Assembly (NCBI GenBank): GCA_039105265.1
Contig: JAPFFF010000008.1
Coordinates: 2,108,001 to 2,172,000, forward strand
Direction of reading: 5' to 3'
From: Tritrichomonas musculus
Taxonomy: Eukaryota > Parabasalia > Tritrichomonadida > Tritrichomonadidae
Length of the DNA stretch: 64,000 nucleotides
Part shown: positions 10,924 through 21,999 of the stretch, piece after piece
Position numbering within the stretch: the first letter of the stretch is position 1
Layout: every line of letters begins with the position of its first letter
Position numbers and translations under genes: made by a program
Notes under the pieces: generated by a model
Databases searched by the model: none
What the model was told of the DNA's origin: nothing
Seen by the model: only the letters and a program-made list of their open reading frames with translations

Positions 10924-11078
10924 CATCTATATATTTTATAAAAAAGATTTTTTATTTGCAAAAAGGAAATCCATTTTTCACCAAGCTCTAATTTTTAGTT
11001 AAACTAAGTAGTTCATTCGAATTTTCAATCTTGCATTGATTTTCAATGCAGATTTAGTTCGTATTACATCAAATAATC

Positions 11079-11151
11079 AAATATTTCAATCAAATTTCTG
11101 GGATCGCCTCAGTAAAGTTCACCCATAAAACGAAATTTGATTGAAATATTT
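11079..11151. terminator. Perfect 19-bp inverted repeat at the 3' end of the 161-aa gene
   Basis: The arms aaatatttcaatcaaattt (11079-11097) and aaatttgattgaaatattt (11133-11151) are exact complements around a 35-nt loop. The right arm touches the stop codon of the minus-strand gene, so its mRNA would fold into a strong hairpin directly after the stop. It could be an mRNA 3'-end structure or a very short MITE. Confidence 0.65.
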
Positions 11152-11636
11152 TATACATTAATGAAAGTATTAGGATAGAATGCTGCCCTATTAAAAATGT
11201 TAAAGGTATTTTCGCTTATTTTCTTCTCCAACTTGCTTTTCTTTTCTTTATCAATTTCATTTGGAAAGATTGCATTTAAATGAAGAGGGACGAACTCTTT
11301 AAAGAAACCCCAATACCAATAAGATATTATCCCAATTAAGTTGCTTAGATTTTTGTTGTCAATATACATAAGATCATTATCTGAAAACCAACAAATTTGA
11401 GGTTCTCCGTTTTCACTCATATAGTTTTTATTCACGTAATTTTTGAGGCAAATAATAAATAATATTATATCCTGATCACCAAGTCCAATTTCTTTGAAGT
11501 AGTCAGCGAATTTAGGTAATCCTTTGATGTTGAGATCTTCTACGCCATGTTTTATTATGCTCATAATACGATCAACCCCAACACCATTAGAAAATTTATT
11601 AAAAGATAGCTGTTCTCTATATCTGGGTTCTACCAT
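11151..11636 (-). CDS. Hypothetical protein, 161 aa
   Basis: Not recognised. It starts at an ATG (MVEPRYREQL) and runs as a single frame to a TAA that abuts the inverted repeat at 11079-11151. The protein is mainly alpha-helical with a hydrophobic middle (DIILFIICLKNYV, IGIISYWYWGFF) and a basic stretch, DKEKKSKLEKK. It has no signal peptide, and the hydrophobic runs are too broken for confident membrane segments. Composition is coding-like compared with the surrounding noise, but the gene sits beside repeat elements and could belong to a lineage-specific or mobile family. Confidence 0.55.
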   Translation of the reverse strand: MVEPRYREQLSFNKFSNGVGVDRIMSIIKHGVEDLNIKGLPKFADYFKEIGLGDQDIILFIICLKNYVNKNYMSENGEPQICWFSDNDLMYIDNKNLSNLIGIISYWYWGFFKEFVPLHLNAIFPNEIDKEKKSKLEKKISENTFNIFNRAAFYPNTFINV

Positions 11637-11766
11637 ATTAAAAGCCTATATTTTAAAAAATGACAAAATTATATAAAAAAAAATTTTATTATAAAATTTT
11701 TTCTGGTAGATCGTAAAATGAGAAGAGTCTGAAAAAAAAATGGCACAAGATTTTAGAAATTCCTTT

Positions 11767-13406
11767 ATACCATGTAATATTTATATGTTTAACAAGTTGT
11801 TGGTCAAATATTGAGCATATTCCTCTGTTCAATTTCGAGAAACAATAAAATCAAATCTGATCAATTATTGAAGTTTTTTAAAGATTGATTAAATTAATAA
11901 ATGTTTTCATTTATAATATTGTTTATTAACTATTATTATATATTTTTATTAAAATAAAATTCAAGTATAAACTAGATATTTTTATTTTTTTAAAAAATTT
12001 CAAAAGGCAAACGTTTTTAAAAAGATTGAGATTGCCCAGGTTTGAAAGACCCTATTTTTAATCTTCATCATATTGTATTCTATTATATTTAATTAATTGT
12101 TTTTTTGTAATTTGCTTCTGATAAAGAAAAAAAAAAGAATTATTAAAAATTTTTAAATAAAAAATTAACGTCTTGCCTCAATTATTTCAAAGTATCACTG
12201 AATTTTTTCAAGCATCTTTAAGAAAACTAAAAAAATAAAAATAACAAAGAGATATCTCGCAAGGATTTTAAAATAAATAGGTTAAATGTTCTTTTTTATG
12301 TTTTTATAATAAGTATACAAGAAGATATTTACTTTCAAATAGCACAAAATTACTATGAAGATATTTCTTTAAAACATTAATTGTGAATATTTATTTTTAA
12401 CATTTAAAAATTGAGACTCACTAATTATATCTCATTAATATGATATTTATGAGAATTAACTTATTATTTTTTTATTTGGATCAAAACTTGTGAATGTCTA
12501 TTGACAATGAAAAAGACATTTTTCCAACCATTATTTCGGTTTATTGTGCTTTTAGAATTATCATATTAGTTAATATTAAAATTCTTATTTGGAAGCTAAT
12601 TCAAAGAAAATAATATTGTAAAAAAAAAAAAAAACAAATAATGGTATCGAGCCCTTAACGAAGCTTGTTCAAAGGCATGATAACCTTGTTGATTTGTTTT
12701 GAAATGTAAGAATCATTATTTCACCTTGGGAATAAGAGATTTATGCTTATCAAATTTATATAAAAATTTTTTAAAATATTAATAATGAATATTTTTCTCA
12801 GAATTAAACAGAGATTTTTATTATATAATTTGTAAATAAAACTTTTTAGAATTTATTTTAATAAATAATTTGGCTGTGTATGAAAATCTTGGGCCAATTT
12901 TTTTCAAAATGTTTATAAATTTGTTCATGTTAAACTCGTTTTTAAATTTTCTTAAAGATGCTTGAAAAAATTCAGTGATACTTTGAAATAATTGAGGCAA
13001 GACGTTAATTTTTTATTTAAAAATTTTTAATAATTCTTTTTTTTTTCTTTATCAGAAGCAAATTACAAAAAAACAATTAATTAAATATAATAGAATACAA
13101 TATGATGAAGATTAAAAATAGGGTCTTTCAAACCTGGGCAATCTCAATCTTTTTAAAAACGTTTGCCTTTTGAAATTTTTTAAAAAAATAAAAATATCTA
13201 GTTTATACTTGAATTTTATTTTAATAAAAATATATAATAATAGTTAATAAACAATATTATAAATGAAAACATTTATTAATTTAATCAATCTTTAAAAAAC
13301 TTCAATAATTGATCAGATTTGATTTTATTGTTTCTCGAAATTGAACAGAGGAATATGCTCAATATTTGACCAACAACTTGTTAAACATATAAATATTGTC
13401 TGGTAT
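11767..13406. mobile_element. 1.64 kb non-autonomous element with 460-bp terminal inverted repeats
   Basis: The left arm 11767-12226 and right arm 12947-13406 are near-perfect inverse copies. For example, caagcatctttaagaaaa at the inner end of the left arm is mirrored by ttttcttaaagatgcttg on the right. The outer tips match as ATACCA...AATATT, with three mismatched bases between the blocks. The 720-bp core (12227-12946) is AT-rich with no coding frame. No clear target-site duplication flanks it. Long inverted repeats of this size occur in MULE, foldback and Polinton-derived elements; without a transposase I cannot choose. The near identity of the arms suggests a young element or ongoing gene conversion. 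Confidence 0.85.
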
Positions 13407-13760
13407 CAATTATATCCTGAAAACTAGAACAGAAAAAATTTCGAACACTTCTGTAATATGATTGAAGTTGAAACAATATTGATTATTTATTCATTTTATC
13501 ATATTCTAAATAGAATTATTGATATAATATCTAATTAATATATATATAATATTATAATATAAATGAGATAAATTTATTTTAACAAAAAAATGATAGAAAA
13601 CATAAATATCTAGCTATACTATTAATTTTATGGGGATAATTATTTTATATTAGAATTATATTATATTGTATGATATTATATTATGATTATTTTTAAATCC
13701 GCTCAACGGGCGTAGTTTTATTTTTATATTCACAAAAAGTTATAAAAGAATTGAGTAGAA
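13407..13760. other. Intergenic, no gene seen
   Basis: AT-rich and very poor in open frames. The short GC-containing stretch ccgctcaacgggcg near 13698 stands out, but nothing can be assigned to it. Confidence 0.45.
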
Positions 13761-13836
13761 ATGTTCGTTAGGATTAAATCCCCTCAAAATTCAATGCAAT
13801 GTTCGTTTGACTTAAATCCCCTCAAAATTCTGTACA
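13761..13836. repeat. Two tandem copies of a 38-bp unit
   Basis: Each unit begins ATGTTCGTT and contains TTAAATCCCCTCAAAATTC. Copy one is 13761-13798 and copy two 13799-13836, with several substitutions between them. Function unknown. Confidence 0.7.
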
Positions 13837-14448
13837 AATTCGGTTATATAATATTTTATTAATATTTCTTAAATATCAGTAAATTAAAAATAAATAAAAA
13901 GTAATATATAATTTTTGTTCGAAGTTTATTTCAAAAAATATTTTTTTTTATCTTGAAATAGCAAACAGATGACAGATCTTATCATCAATAATTTTATAAA
14001 TCTACTTTCACACTTTCTACGCTTAATACTTTCATTAAATTAAATAATAATATAATAATAACAGACCATTATAATAAATAAGACTAAAATAAATAATTAT
14101 CAAGAATTTCAGATTATATCTTTATAAACCATGCATTATTCATTAGAGAAATAATTATTAAACCAATTACATATCAGTTATTTGTCAAATGACAACAATA
14201 AAACATATTTTTGAGAATCTTTATTTCATAATCGTAATTTTTAACCAAAGAAATAGTTTAATTTATGAGTTATCAAATAATATCATTGATATTAGTAACA
14301 ATATATCATTTTATGCTATATTCTTTGTTTGAGTAATTTTCGAATATTGAAATCCTTTAATTGCTCAACGATTACAAAAGTTAAAAATGTAAATATTTAT
14401 ATTATTTTATTTAAACAAATATAAAAATTACCTTAAAAAACAAATTAT
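13837..14448. other. Gene-free AT-rich DNA
   Basis: No coding frame, RNA gene or repeat that I can support. Confidence 0.45.
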
Positions 14449-15270
14449 TTGGTGCTCTTTTTTTATTTTTTTAGAAATTAAAAGGTAAATCTTTATTTTT
14501 GAACTTTTTGGATTTTTTACTCTCAATTTTTTTGAATTCTTATTTGTCATAATATCTTTATAATTTTACAATTTAAGAAGTAAGTATTCGAGGTTTTTAT
14601 ACCAATAAACACCATTTCATAGCATTACAGGCATTATATGTTCAATAAAGAAGAAAAAAAATAAACTTCTAATTGCAATTTCCAATTTTTATTAAAATCG
14701 TTTTCTAAATTTCCCTTATTTCCTGCTTTTAAGAGCATAATGCTGGTATTACCGATCCAATAAAAATAATTGAGAGCAAAAGATGAAAAAGAAACCAATA
14801 TTTAGCTTCAAATTTTGAAGAGATATATATGATCACAATTCTCACAAAAAGAACACAAATACGTCAAATGCGCTTTCACTCTTGGCTAATAAACCTGATT
14901 ATTGTATTTTATCACAAAATTAGTGCAAAACGATATATTTTTTTGCTCATTAAACACAAATAATTGCTTTTCTTATTCAATGCATATACTCTTAGTTTAT
15001 GCTAGATGAAATACTGCATATTTTAATGCATCTAAATTTTCTCACCCAAAGAAATGCTAATTATTATTTCATGATTTTTTTTTCTCAACAGAAAAATCTT
15101 AATAAATTCTATTTAAGTATATTAAAATATTTATAGTTTCTTCTTTTAGTATTTTATTTACTTATTTTCATGCTTTTTAGCTTTTTTAAAAAAATCCAAA
15201 TTGAGAGGAAAAAATCTAAAAAGTTCAAAAATAAATATTTACCAATTAAAATTTGAAAAAGGAGCACGGG
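14449..15270. mobile_element. Degenerate foldback element with imperfect arms of about 85 bp
   Basis: The left arm (about 14449-14535, starting GGTGCTC) and right arm (about 15185-15270, ending GAGCACG) are inverse copies with several mismatches. Shared blocks include TTTTTGAACTTTTT and a CTCTCAATTT-like block. The 650-bp interior has no gene. It looks like an old non-autonomous DNA element. Confidence 0.55.
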
Positions 15271-17383
15271 TAACCGTTTTTCGTACGTTAAGAATCCTTA
15301 AAAAAACATTTATATCTTATTATAAAAACAAGAAAAAAAATATTTTTTAAATATATTGATTATTTATATTAGATAATATGATCCATAATGATACATTACA
15401 TAATTATTTCAAGTGTGATGAAATAAAGTCCTAATGATGTTTTTTTTTGATCATCCAAAGGACTTGTAAATTAATAGTTTTGATATTTTATTTTAGTGAT
15501 ATGTAGGCTACTCATTTTTTTGAAATTAAAAAGTGCATTTTTTTCGATTAATTTTTAGAAATATTAAATAAATTTAAAATATGAAATTTTATACACAATA
15601 CATATTTATTTTATCTTAATTAGAACACATAATATCTATTATTCACGAACTTTTTTTCTGCATCATTATTTCCAATATCACACAATCAAGTTTATGTAAT
15701 TGTGGTTTGGAATAATTTTTAGATTGATATATAGATATGTATAATAATATTTATATTAAAATATGCATCCGAAAAGAGTTTCTTCCAAAAAAGTTGAAAC
15801 AAATATTAAAATTGATATATCACAACTTACAATAGACCTAGAGATATATTTTTGATATATTATATTCTCCATCGTCCAAGCTACAATTTGACATCATTTG
15901 TTTATTTCTAACTCTAAAGATAAAGTTTAGTTGAGAATTTATATTGAAAAAGTTGAATTAATAAACGGAATGATTCAATTTCCTATGACGTCAAATGAAA
16001 TAATAAACGGTCAAGTGTAAAATTTGCTAATAAAAATTATATATTTAAACTATAAATATATCATAGATAATTGATTAAAAATTATTAAATCAAAAGAATG
16101 AAAATTCATTGATTTTTCATTCAATTTCTATTGAAATTATAAAAATAAATAAAAATACCATTCAATTTTTTTCAAATTAAAAAAGTCGATTTTAAACTTT
16201 ATCTTTTATATTTGAAAAATATTTCCTATCAATTATTATTTAATTATATATGCTTTATTTAAATATACCATAAAAATAAAAAACTTGTAGAAAGCCTACA
16301 CATTTTTAGTGCTAAATGATAAAATGATATTATATCTTTTAAATAAAATTTATAGTAGACTTATAAATTTCCAAAACACATTTTTTATTTTTGAAATCCT
16401 GGGGAATATTCTTTTCTGTTGAGTGTTTATTTACATTGATATTTTATTTTGTACCACGATTGGTGTTAATAATTCTATTATATTATAATTAATGTTTTGT
16501 TGATTCGGAATTTTTATTACAAAATATAATTTTTTTAATATATATTTATTTAATAAAGCATATTAAATATAGTATTTTCATTTTGGAGTTGAAAAGATAA
16601 TAATTTCATGAATATTTATGTTTATTAAAAATCAAAGTTTTCGGAAAAATAATAACAAATAATTGTTATATATAATCATACCAAGCAAATATAATAATTT
16701 ATCTGCAGAAAAAATCAATTAATTATGATATTTATGTATTTTAATGATGTTTGGAGGTTCTATGATATTTTATTATTAAATTTTAATAATAAAATAGACT
16801 ATTATCTTTAATATAATGAAATTTCATTTCCAAAATAACTAAATACATAAGTAAATTCAAAATAAAAAATGAATAAAATAAAAAAAATTGAGTAGTGAAA
16901 ATAAATTATCGTTCAATTTGTCAACTTTTTGAATTATTTTTATACTTTGATATTTTTCTTTCATTTGTCGATAAATCGATTTATTTCTGTGTATTTACAC
17001 CACTTCTATCAAACATGTAAAAACGTTTATAATTAAAATTCGTACGTTAGTTCTGAAAAGTTAAACTTTTTGATAACTTAGATTTTTAAAACATGAATAA
17101 TGTTTTTCCCCTACGATAGATTTTTTTTTGGTCTATATAAAACTTGCTTAAAAACCAATATACTATATAATATTTCAATATGAAGTCGAAACGACGATTT
17201 TCAATAACCGCCATAGTCGTGCTCCTTTAATTTGAATTGTTTATTTTCTCATATTCAATTTAAAAATCAATATAATATTACTCGTAGCGAACCAAATTAA
17301 AAAATTATACATTAATTATACATTATTTTACCTGTATAAATAAATATCTAAATTTGAAATAAATTGGTTAACCAAAGGTAGTT
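15271..17383. other. Gene-free AT-rich region
   Basis: No coding frame of note. The motif AAAGGAGCACG at 15259-15269 recurs inverted as CGTGCTCCTTT near 17218-17228, and CGTACGTTA occurs near 15283 and 17041. The stretch may therefore be another, older element nested against the 14449-15270 foldback; this is suggestive only. Confidence 0.4.
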
Positions 17384-17972
17384 CTCGTACCTCTGTTTTT
17401 TTCGGGTAGGGTAATTACCCACCATTCAAGTGAAGTGTTTAAGTATTACCCGATTATTTTTCTTTAATTATTCATTTAATTTATAATAATAAATAATAAA
17501 TATTAATTTTTTTTCATTAATAATTTTGATTTCTTGATTCATTTTCAATATCTGATTCAAACTTTAAAGAAAATTTTCCTCTGAAAAAGCTGATATAAAT
17601 TCAATTTCAATTTTTTTTGATATTATAATATTACATTTATAACTTTATTCTAAACCCAACAAATAACATAATTAATATTAAATATTCATATTATGATTAT
17701 TATTCCATAAAAAAATGAATTTTTTTGGAATAACTTAAATTGATATCATCCAAACATATGATACCGTAGCAAATTGCATCTCAAATATTATCAATAGAAT
17801 ATCTGACAAGAATAATAATAATATCATTAAAGAAATGGTCTGGTAAAAAATTACCATCTTTATAAATGGCCGGGTAAAATTTTACCTTTAGGTAATATGT
17901 TATTTTCCTACCCAGGTAAAAAATGACCCTACCCAAGAAGGACCTGTCAAAAGGGGTCGGGTAGGTACCGCT
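17384..17972. repeat. Inverted cluster of GGGTAGGGT / TACCC motifs
   Basis: The left end holds TCGGGTAGGGTAATTACCC (near 17402) with further TACCCG. The right end holds several TACCC and GGGTAG motifs (17870-17970), including CGGGTAGGTACCG. The two ends are partly inverse copies, so this is a foldback-like structure of about 590 bp. It has no gene. Confidence 0.5.
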
Positions 17973-19193
17973 TTGAAATTATTGACAATAATTTCAAAAA
18001 TTATCCCAGAAGACAATTTGTTGTCATTCTATTTTTATGATATCGGACCTGTTGAAGTAAAAATTTTTGAATAAAAAAGTAAATGAATTAAAAAAAATAC
18101 TCAATAGGAAATATTCATCAAATGATTAATTTTGATATATTAATAGTTCAAGTGCTACATTTGTGAATTCGCATACTTCTATTCATTTGAAATTTATGAA
18201 TTTTGCTAAAACCACTTTTTTTATAACCTCATTAAAATTGAATTTTAATGTATGCAATAAATAATATTATAGTAAACTTAAAAATATCCCAAAATTAAAC
18301 TCTATTTAAAAAAAAAGTATAACAAAATTTTTTCAGAATATTGATGATCATAAAAAGTTTTTTTCAAATTATGTAATTTTGGTCAATAGGAAAAGTGAGC
18401 AAGCATGTATATATTTAATAAAAACCATTTATTTTTTGATTATTAAAGTCGTTCTGATGTTCTATTCATTTTAATGTCATTTTTAATTTGGATGCTTTTC
18501 TTTCATATACATAGGAGATCTCATTCATTATTGATTTATTTTAATAAATATCAAATATATAATATAATAATATATTTTAGAACTACAATAACAAAATATT
18601 TAAGGAGATATTTACACATAAAATTCAAATTATATTTGGTCCTACCACGTCCTTAAGGAGCTACTTTGAATATCATTCAATTTTTGATTAACGGTCATTT
18701 TTAACTTACACATATATCTATTTTGATGCCATATTTTTCATTTTTCTAAAAGCAGAATACAATAACCATCATATCATTTCAATTGCTTATTTAATATAAT
18801 ATATGAAATAAATGCTTTTGTAAGAAAAAAATTATTTTTTGAAGCATAAGATCGATCAAAATATCAAAAATGAAATTCAAAAAAAGGGCTCTGTTGTTTT
18901 TTAGAAGAGAGGCATTAAAATATATTTCATCCCTGAGAATTCAAGTAAAAAATAACTTTTTCATAGGTTTATTCAACTTTTTCTTAGGTTTATGCACATT
19001 TTTGTATTTTAAATTTTCAACTCTCATTTTTAATTTTTTTTCTTTGAAAAACAGAAAGCCCTATATTAAATTAAATGCCAAAGAAAACTACAGAGCCTTT
19101 TTTTCGAATTTCTCTTTAGATTTTATGAAAAGTTAATTTTTTAAAATTTCTTTTCAAAATTTGAATGCTATTTAAACTACAGTTTTAATTGAA
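17973..19193. other. Gene-free region upstream of the UBR-box gene
   Basis: Two short open frames here (18474-18656 and 18870-19136) are dominated by Phe, Ile, Lys and Tyr, as expected from AT-rich non-coding DNA. I do not call them. The last 100 bp should contain the promoter of the gene at 19194. Confidence 0.5.
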
Positions 19194-19928
19194 ATGAATC
19201 AAAGCCCAAATTTTAAATGTACTTTTTGCAATAATCATCCAGAAATAAAAACTCAGCATTTATATATTTGTAAAACCTGTAATTTTCAAGAATTTGAAAC
19301 CATTTGCGAATCTTGTGCCAAATTATGCCATTCTGGGCATCAAATTGTTGATCTAGGTTATACTAGAGGATATTGTCGATGTGGTCAGGGTACTGATGCT
19401 TGCTATTGTTTTTGCCAGAATCCTCTCCCAGGGATGCTTGACATACCGCTTGATCAAAATAGACAGTGTGATTTTCTTACTCATAATAATGAATATCATC
19501 GAATGGAAGCTGCAAGATGTTCTACGTGTAGTATGACAGGAAATAGCTGTATGTGCATACCTTGCACTTTAATATGTCATAACGGACATTCTATTTATGA
19601 GAGGGAAGAAATGCGTGCGTTTTGTGACTGTGGAGATCCAAACCAGCCAGAGCATCATCAGCACTGTCTTATAACTAAAATTCGAAGTAGAGATCCTATC
19701 CCAATCTGTACTTCACTTATATTTAAGCAAGCAATTTCGCAGCCAAAATACTTTTGCAATACATGTGATCCTTTGCATGAGCACCCGATATGTAAATTTT
19801 GTATTAAAGTTTGTCACCAACATCATGACGTTACAGAAGATGAAAGTACTAATTTTACTTGTTCTTGTGGAACAAGAAAAATGAATTGTAAATGCCTCAT
19901 AATTTCAAAGATTGAACCAGCTTCATAA
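19194..19928 (+). CDS. Protein with three UBR-box-like zinc fingers
   Basis: UBR boxes bind N-degrons or histone tails and are normally part of large E3 ubiquitin ligases. Here 244 residues hold little else. Box 1 is at about residues 9-75 (CTFC..., ICESCAKLCHSGH, YCRCGQG). Box 2 is at about 89-157 (CSTCS, CIPCTLICHNGH, AFCDCGDP). Box 3 is at about 184-233 (CNTCDP, CKFCIKVCHQHHDV, FTCSCG). The CxxC...CxxCxxxCHxxH...CxCG spacing is kept in all three. No RING, HECT or F-box follows, so it is either a stand-alone N-recognin-like adaptor or a histone reader. The start is the first ATG after stops in an AT-rich leader. Unusually for a UBR protein it is short and tandem. The zinc-finger call is firm; the function is inferred. 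Confidence 0.85.
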   Translation: MNQSPNFKCTFCNNHPEIKTQHLYICKTCNFQEFETICESCAKLCHSGHQIVDLGYTRGYCRCGQGTDACYCFCQNPLPGMLDIPLDQNRQCDFLTHNNEYHRMEAARCSTCSMTGNSCMCIPCTLICHNGHSIYEREEMRAFCDCGDPNQPEHHQHCLITKIRSRDPIPICTSLIFKQAISQPKYFCNTCDPLHEHPICKFCIKVCHQHHDVTEDESTNFTCSCGTRKMNCKCLIISKIEPAS

Positions 19929-20352
19929 CATAAGAAAAATCTTCTGATCCGATGAAATTTTGTTCATTTGTTTCATATCATTTATTAGTATTTAGGTACT
20001 AATCATTGTTATTCATTAAAAATTATTATGGTGTTTTGATTTCATCATGATGATTATATTTCTAGATGAAAAACAAAAGTTGATTTCCTATTAACCTTAG
20101 ATATAACTATTTTATATTTAGTTAAATTTCGGGATGATTTCCAATTTGATTCTTGAAGTCAACGTTGCAAATTTCATTTAATATATATATTTAAACCATA
20201 CTATTCTTTAAAAATAGATAGCATATTATGTATGCCTTGTAATAATTCGTTAAAGAAAAAATCTAGTTTATTTAAATAAACAAAAACATATACATCTAAT
20301 TATATTATTAATAATTTTTTTTTTTTCTTTCCATCTTTCTGGATTAGTTTGT
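19929..20352. other. Intergenic between convergent genes
   Basis: AT-rich and contains the 3' ends of both flanking genes. No further gene seen. Confidence 0.5.
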
Positions 20353-21609
20353 TTAAGGGGTTGTGGTAGCATCTATCATGTCTTCAGCTTTCTCAAACGG
20401 GCAGTTCATGTGCCCAGGCACGAATTCATCCATATTAACTTCAAACAAAGAAGAGTCAAACTGGTTGCACACAAAAACGCTAAAAGTTCTCCCACCGACA
20501 ACCGAAATAACAGGTTTTTCAACCTTAGTTTCAACCACTCTTGTCCTCTTCGTTTTTGATCCATCTGCCAACTGGCCAGAGTCATTCAAGCCAAATGTGT
20601 ATGTCACTCCGATATTGTTGACAAACGCGCAGAAATTGTTCATTGCAAAAATTGATTTCATTCCACGAGCTATCGGTACGTTCTCAATATGGCGGTTAAG
20701 TCCGCCTATCGTCCCGTATAGCCAAACTGATCCTTCGCTGTCAAGAACAATAGAGTAGTCGGCAGAGGACTTTACACTAGCTGCAAGTGGTGGTGGTGAA
20801 TAAGGTGAATTTGAGTCGGTTGACGTGAAATTGGGATTCGAATGTGAAATTGTTGATGAAGCTGAAGAGGGTGACATTGGCGCAGATGAAATTGATGATA
20901 TATTTGATGTCCCAATTTGTGAGGAAAATGATAGATAATGAAGACTGTTTTTAATGTTTAAAAGTGGATAAAAGCTGCCATCGTTTAAAACACGAAATAC
21001 ATATCCATTTGATAGAATTGAAGCAAATCCATTTCCACAACTGATTTCTGATGGTTTAGATGGAAGGAGGCATGTAATAAAGCCATTAATTTCTAAATTA
21101 TCATTATTCGAATTGGTTGTATTTGAGCTTGTAAAATGTGGCCAAAGATAAACTATGCCGCTTTCTTCAATAGCAGCAAAGCTATCATCGTATGAATCCA
21201 TTGAGAGAACTTTTAGCGATTTTCCATTGTTATTTGTCATTATAAATCTTCGTGGGCATGAATTAAAGCCAAGTCCTGAAACAAATATTTCATCTGTCGT
21301 CGAAGAGCGCCAAATTGTGAAGTTTGTCCCGCACGTAACCAAATCAAACGGAGTACTTGAAGATACTTTTGTAAAACTTGCGCAAAAAGCTAAAGATCCG
21401 ATTCCAAGTTGTCCAGACGCGTTAAACCCAAGGGAATATGAGGTGCCATCATTCAAAACAATAACGATTGTTCGTGAAGATGCTGATATATCACGAATCA
21501 ATGTTTTATCTTCGGTTTCCCAGTGAAGATCAAAGCCAGTAGACGAGTCAGCATGATCTACAACTCCTAAAAATTCGCCAAAAAGGAGAATGTTATTTTC
21601 TCCTTTCAT
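20353..21609 (-). CDS. RCC1-like beta-propeller protein
   Basis: RCC1-type repeats form seven-bladed propellers used in GTPase exchange and as scaffolds. Repeat signatures seen are DGTSYSLGFNASGQLGIGS (near the N-terminus), GSVWLYGTIGG and TYTFGLNDSGQLADGS (near the C-terminus), with weaker blades between. A Ser/Pro/Asn-rich loop sits in the middle (SSISSAPMSPSS). I start at the ATG at 21609 (MKGENNILLFGEF), where the propeller begins. An in-frame ATG at 21672 would add 21 hydrophobic/basic residues not typical of the family. No membrane anchor or second domain is visible. A dedicated Ran exchange factor is possible, but trichomonads have many RCC1-like proteins, so the partner is unknown. 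Confidence 0.85.
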   Translation of the reverse strand: MKGENNILLFGEFLGVVDHADSSTGFDLHWETEDKTLIRDISASSRTIVIVLNDGTSYSLGFNASGQLGIGSLAFCASFTKVSSSTPFDLVTCGTNFTIWRSSTTDEIFVSGLGFNSCPRRFIMTNNNGKSLKVLSMDSYDDSFAAIEESGIVYLWPHFTSSNTTNSNNDNLEINGFITCLLPSKPSEISCGNGFASILSNGYVFRVLNDGSFYPLLNIKNSLHYLSFSSQIGTSNISSISSAPMSPSSASSTISHSNPNFTSTDSNSPYSPPPLAASVKSSADYSIVLDSEGSVWLYGTIGGLNRHIENVPIARGMKSIFAMNNFCAFVNNIGVTYTFGLNDSGQLADGSKTKRTRVVETKVEKPVISVVGGRTFSVFVCNQFDSSLFEVNMDEFVPGHMNCPFEKAEDMIDATTTP

Positions 21610-21999
21610 GCTAATAAATCTTTGAATTGAATTGTACAAACTTATATAAAAAGTTAAAATTTTGAATTTCACTTTAATGAAATTTCAATGAACTGCTATG
21701 CAATTTTCGAAATACCTATTTATATTAGAAGATTTAAGTAAAAAACAATAATTGGAATCATTTTTATAAAAATGACGAAAATTCTACTTTTCCATTATCA
21801 TTATTGGATATTTTCAGATTTAGCTTTTTACAAAGGGAGCAGATTCAATTTGTGACAGATTACATCATTTACAAATCTTTGGTATAATTAGAACTAATGG
21901 ATATTGCCAATCATAGTCAAATAAAAATTTGAATGCAAAATAATCTGTCAGATAGTAATGGTCAATAAAATTTTATAAAAAAAATTTAAAAGATTTTAG
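21610..21999. other. Divergent promoter region
   Basis: Spacer between the minus-strand RCC1-like gene and the plus-strand UPF1 gene; it must carry both promoters. I see no clear consensus element. Confidence 0.45.

Noticed and set aside
18474-19136. Two short plus-strand open frames upstream of the UBR-box gene
   Set aside because: Phe/Ile/Lys/Tyr-rich translation typical of AT-rich spacer, with no motif or coding pattern.
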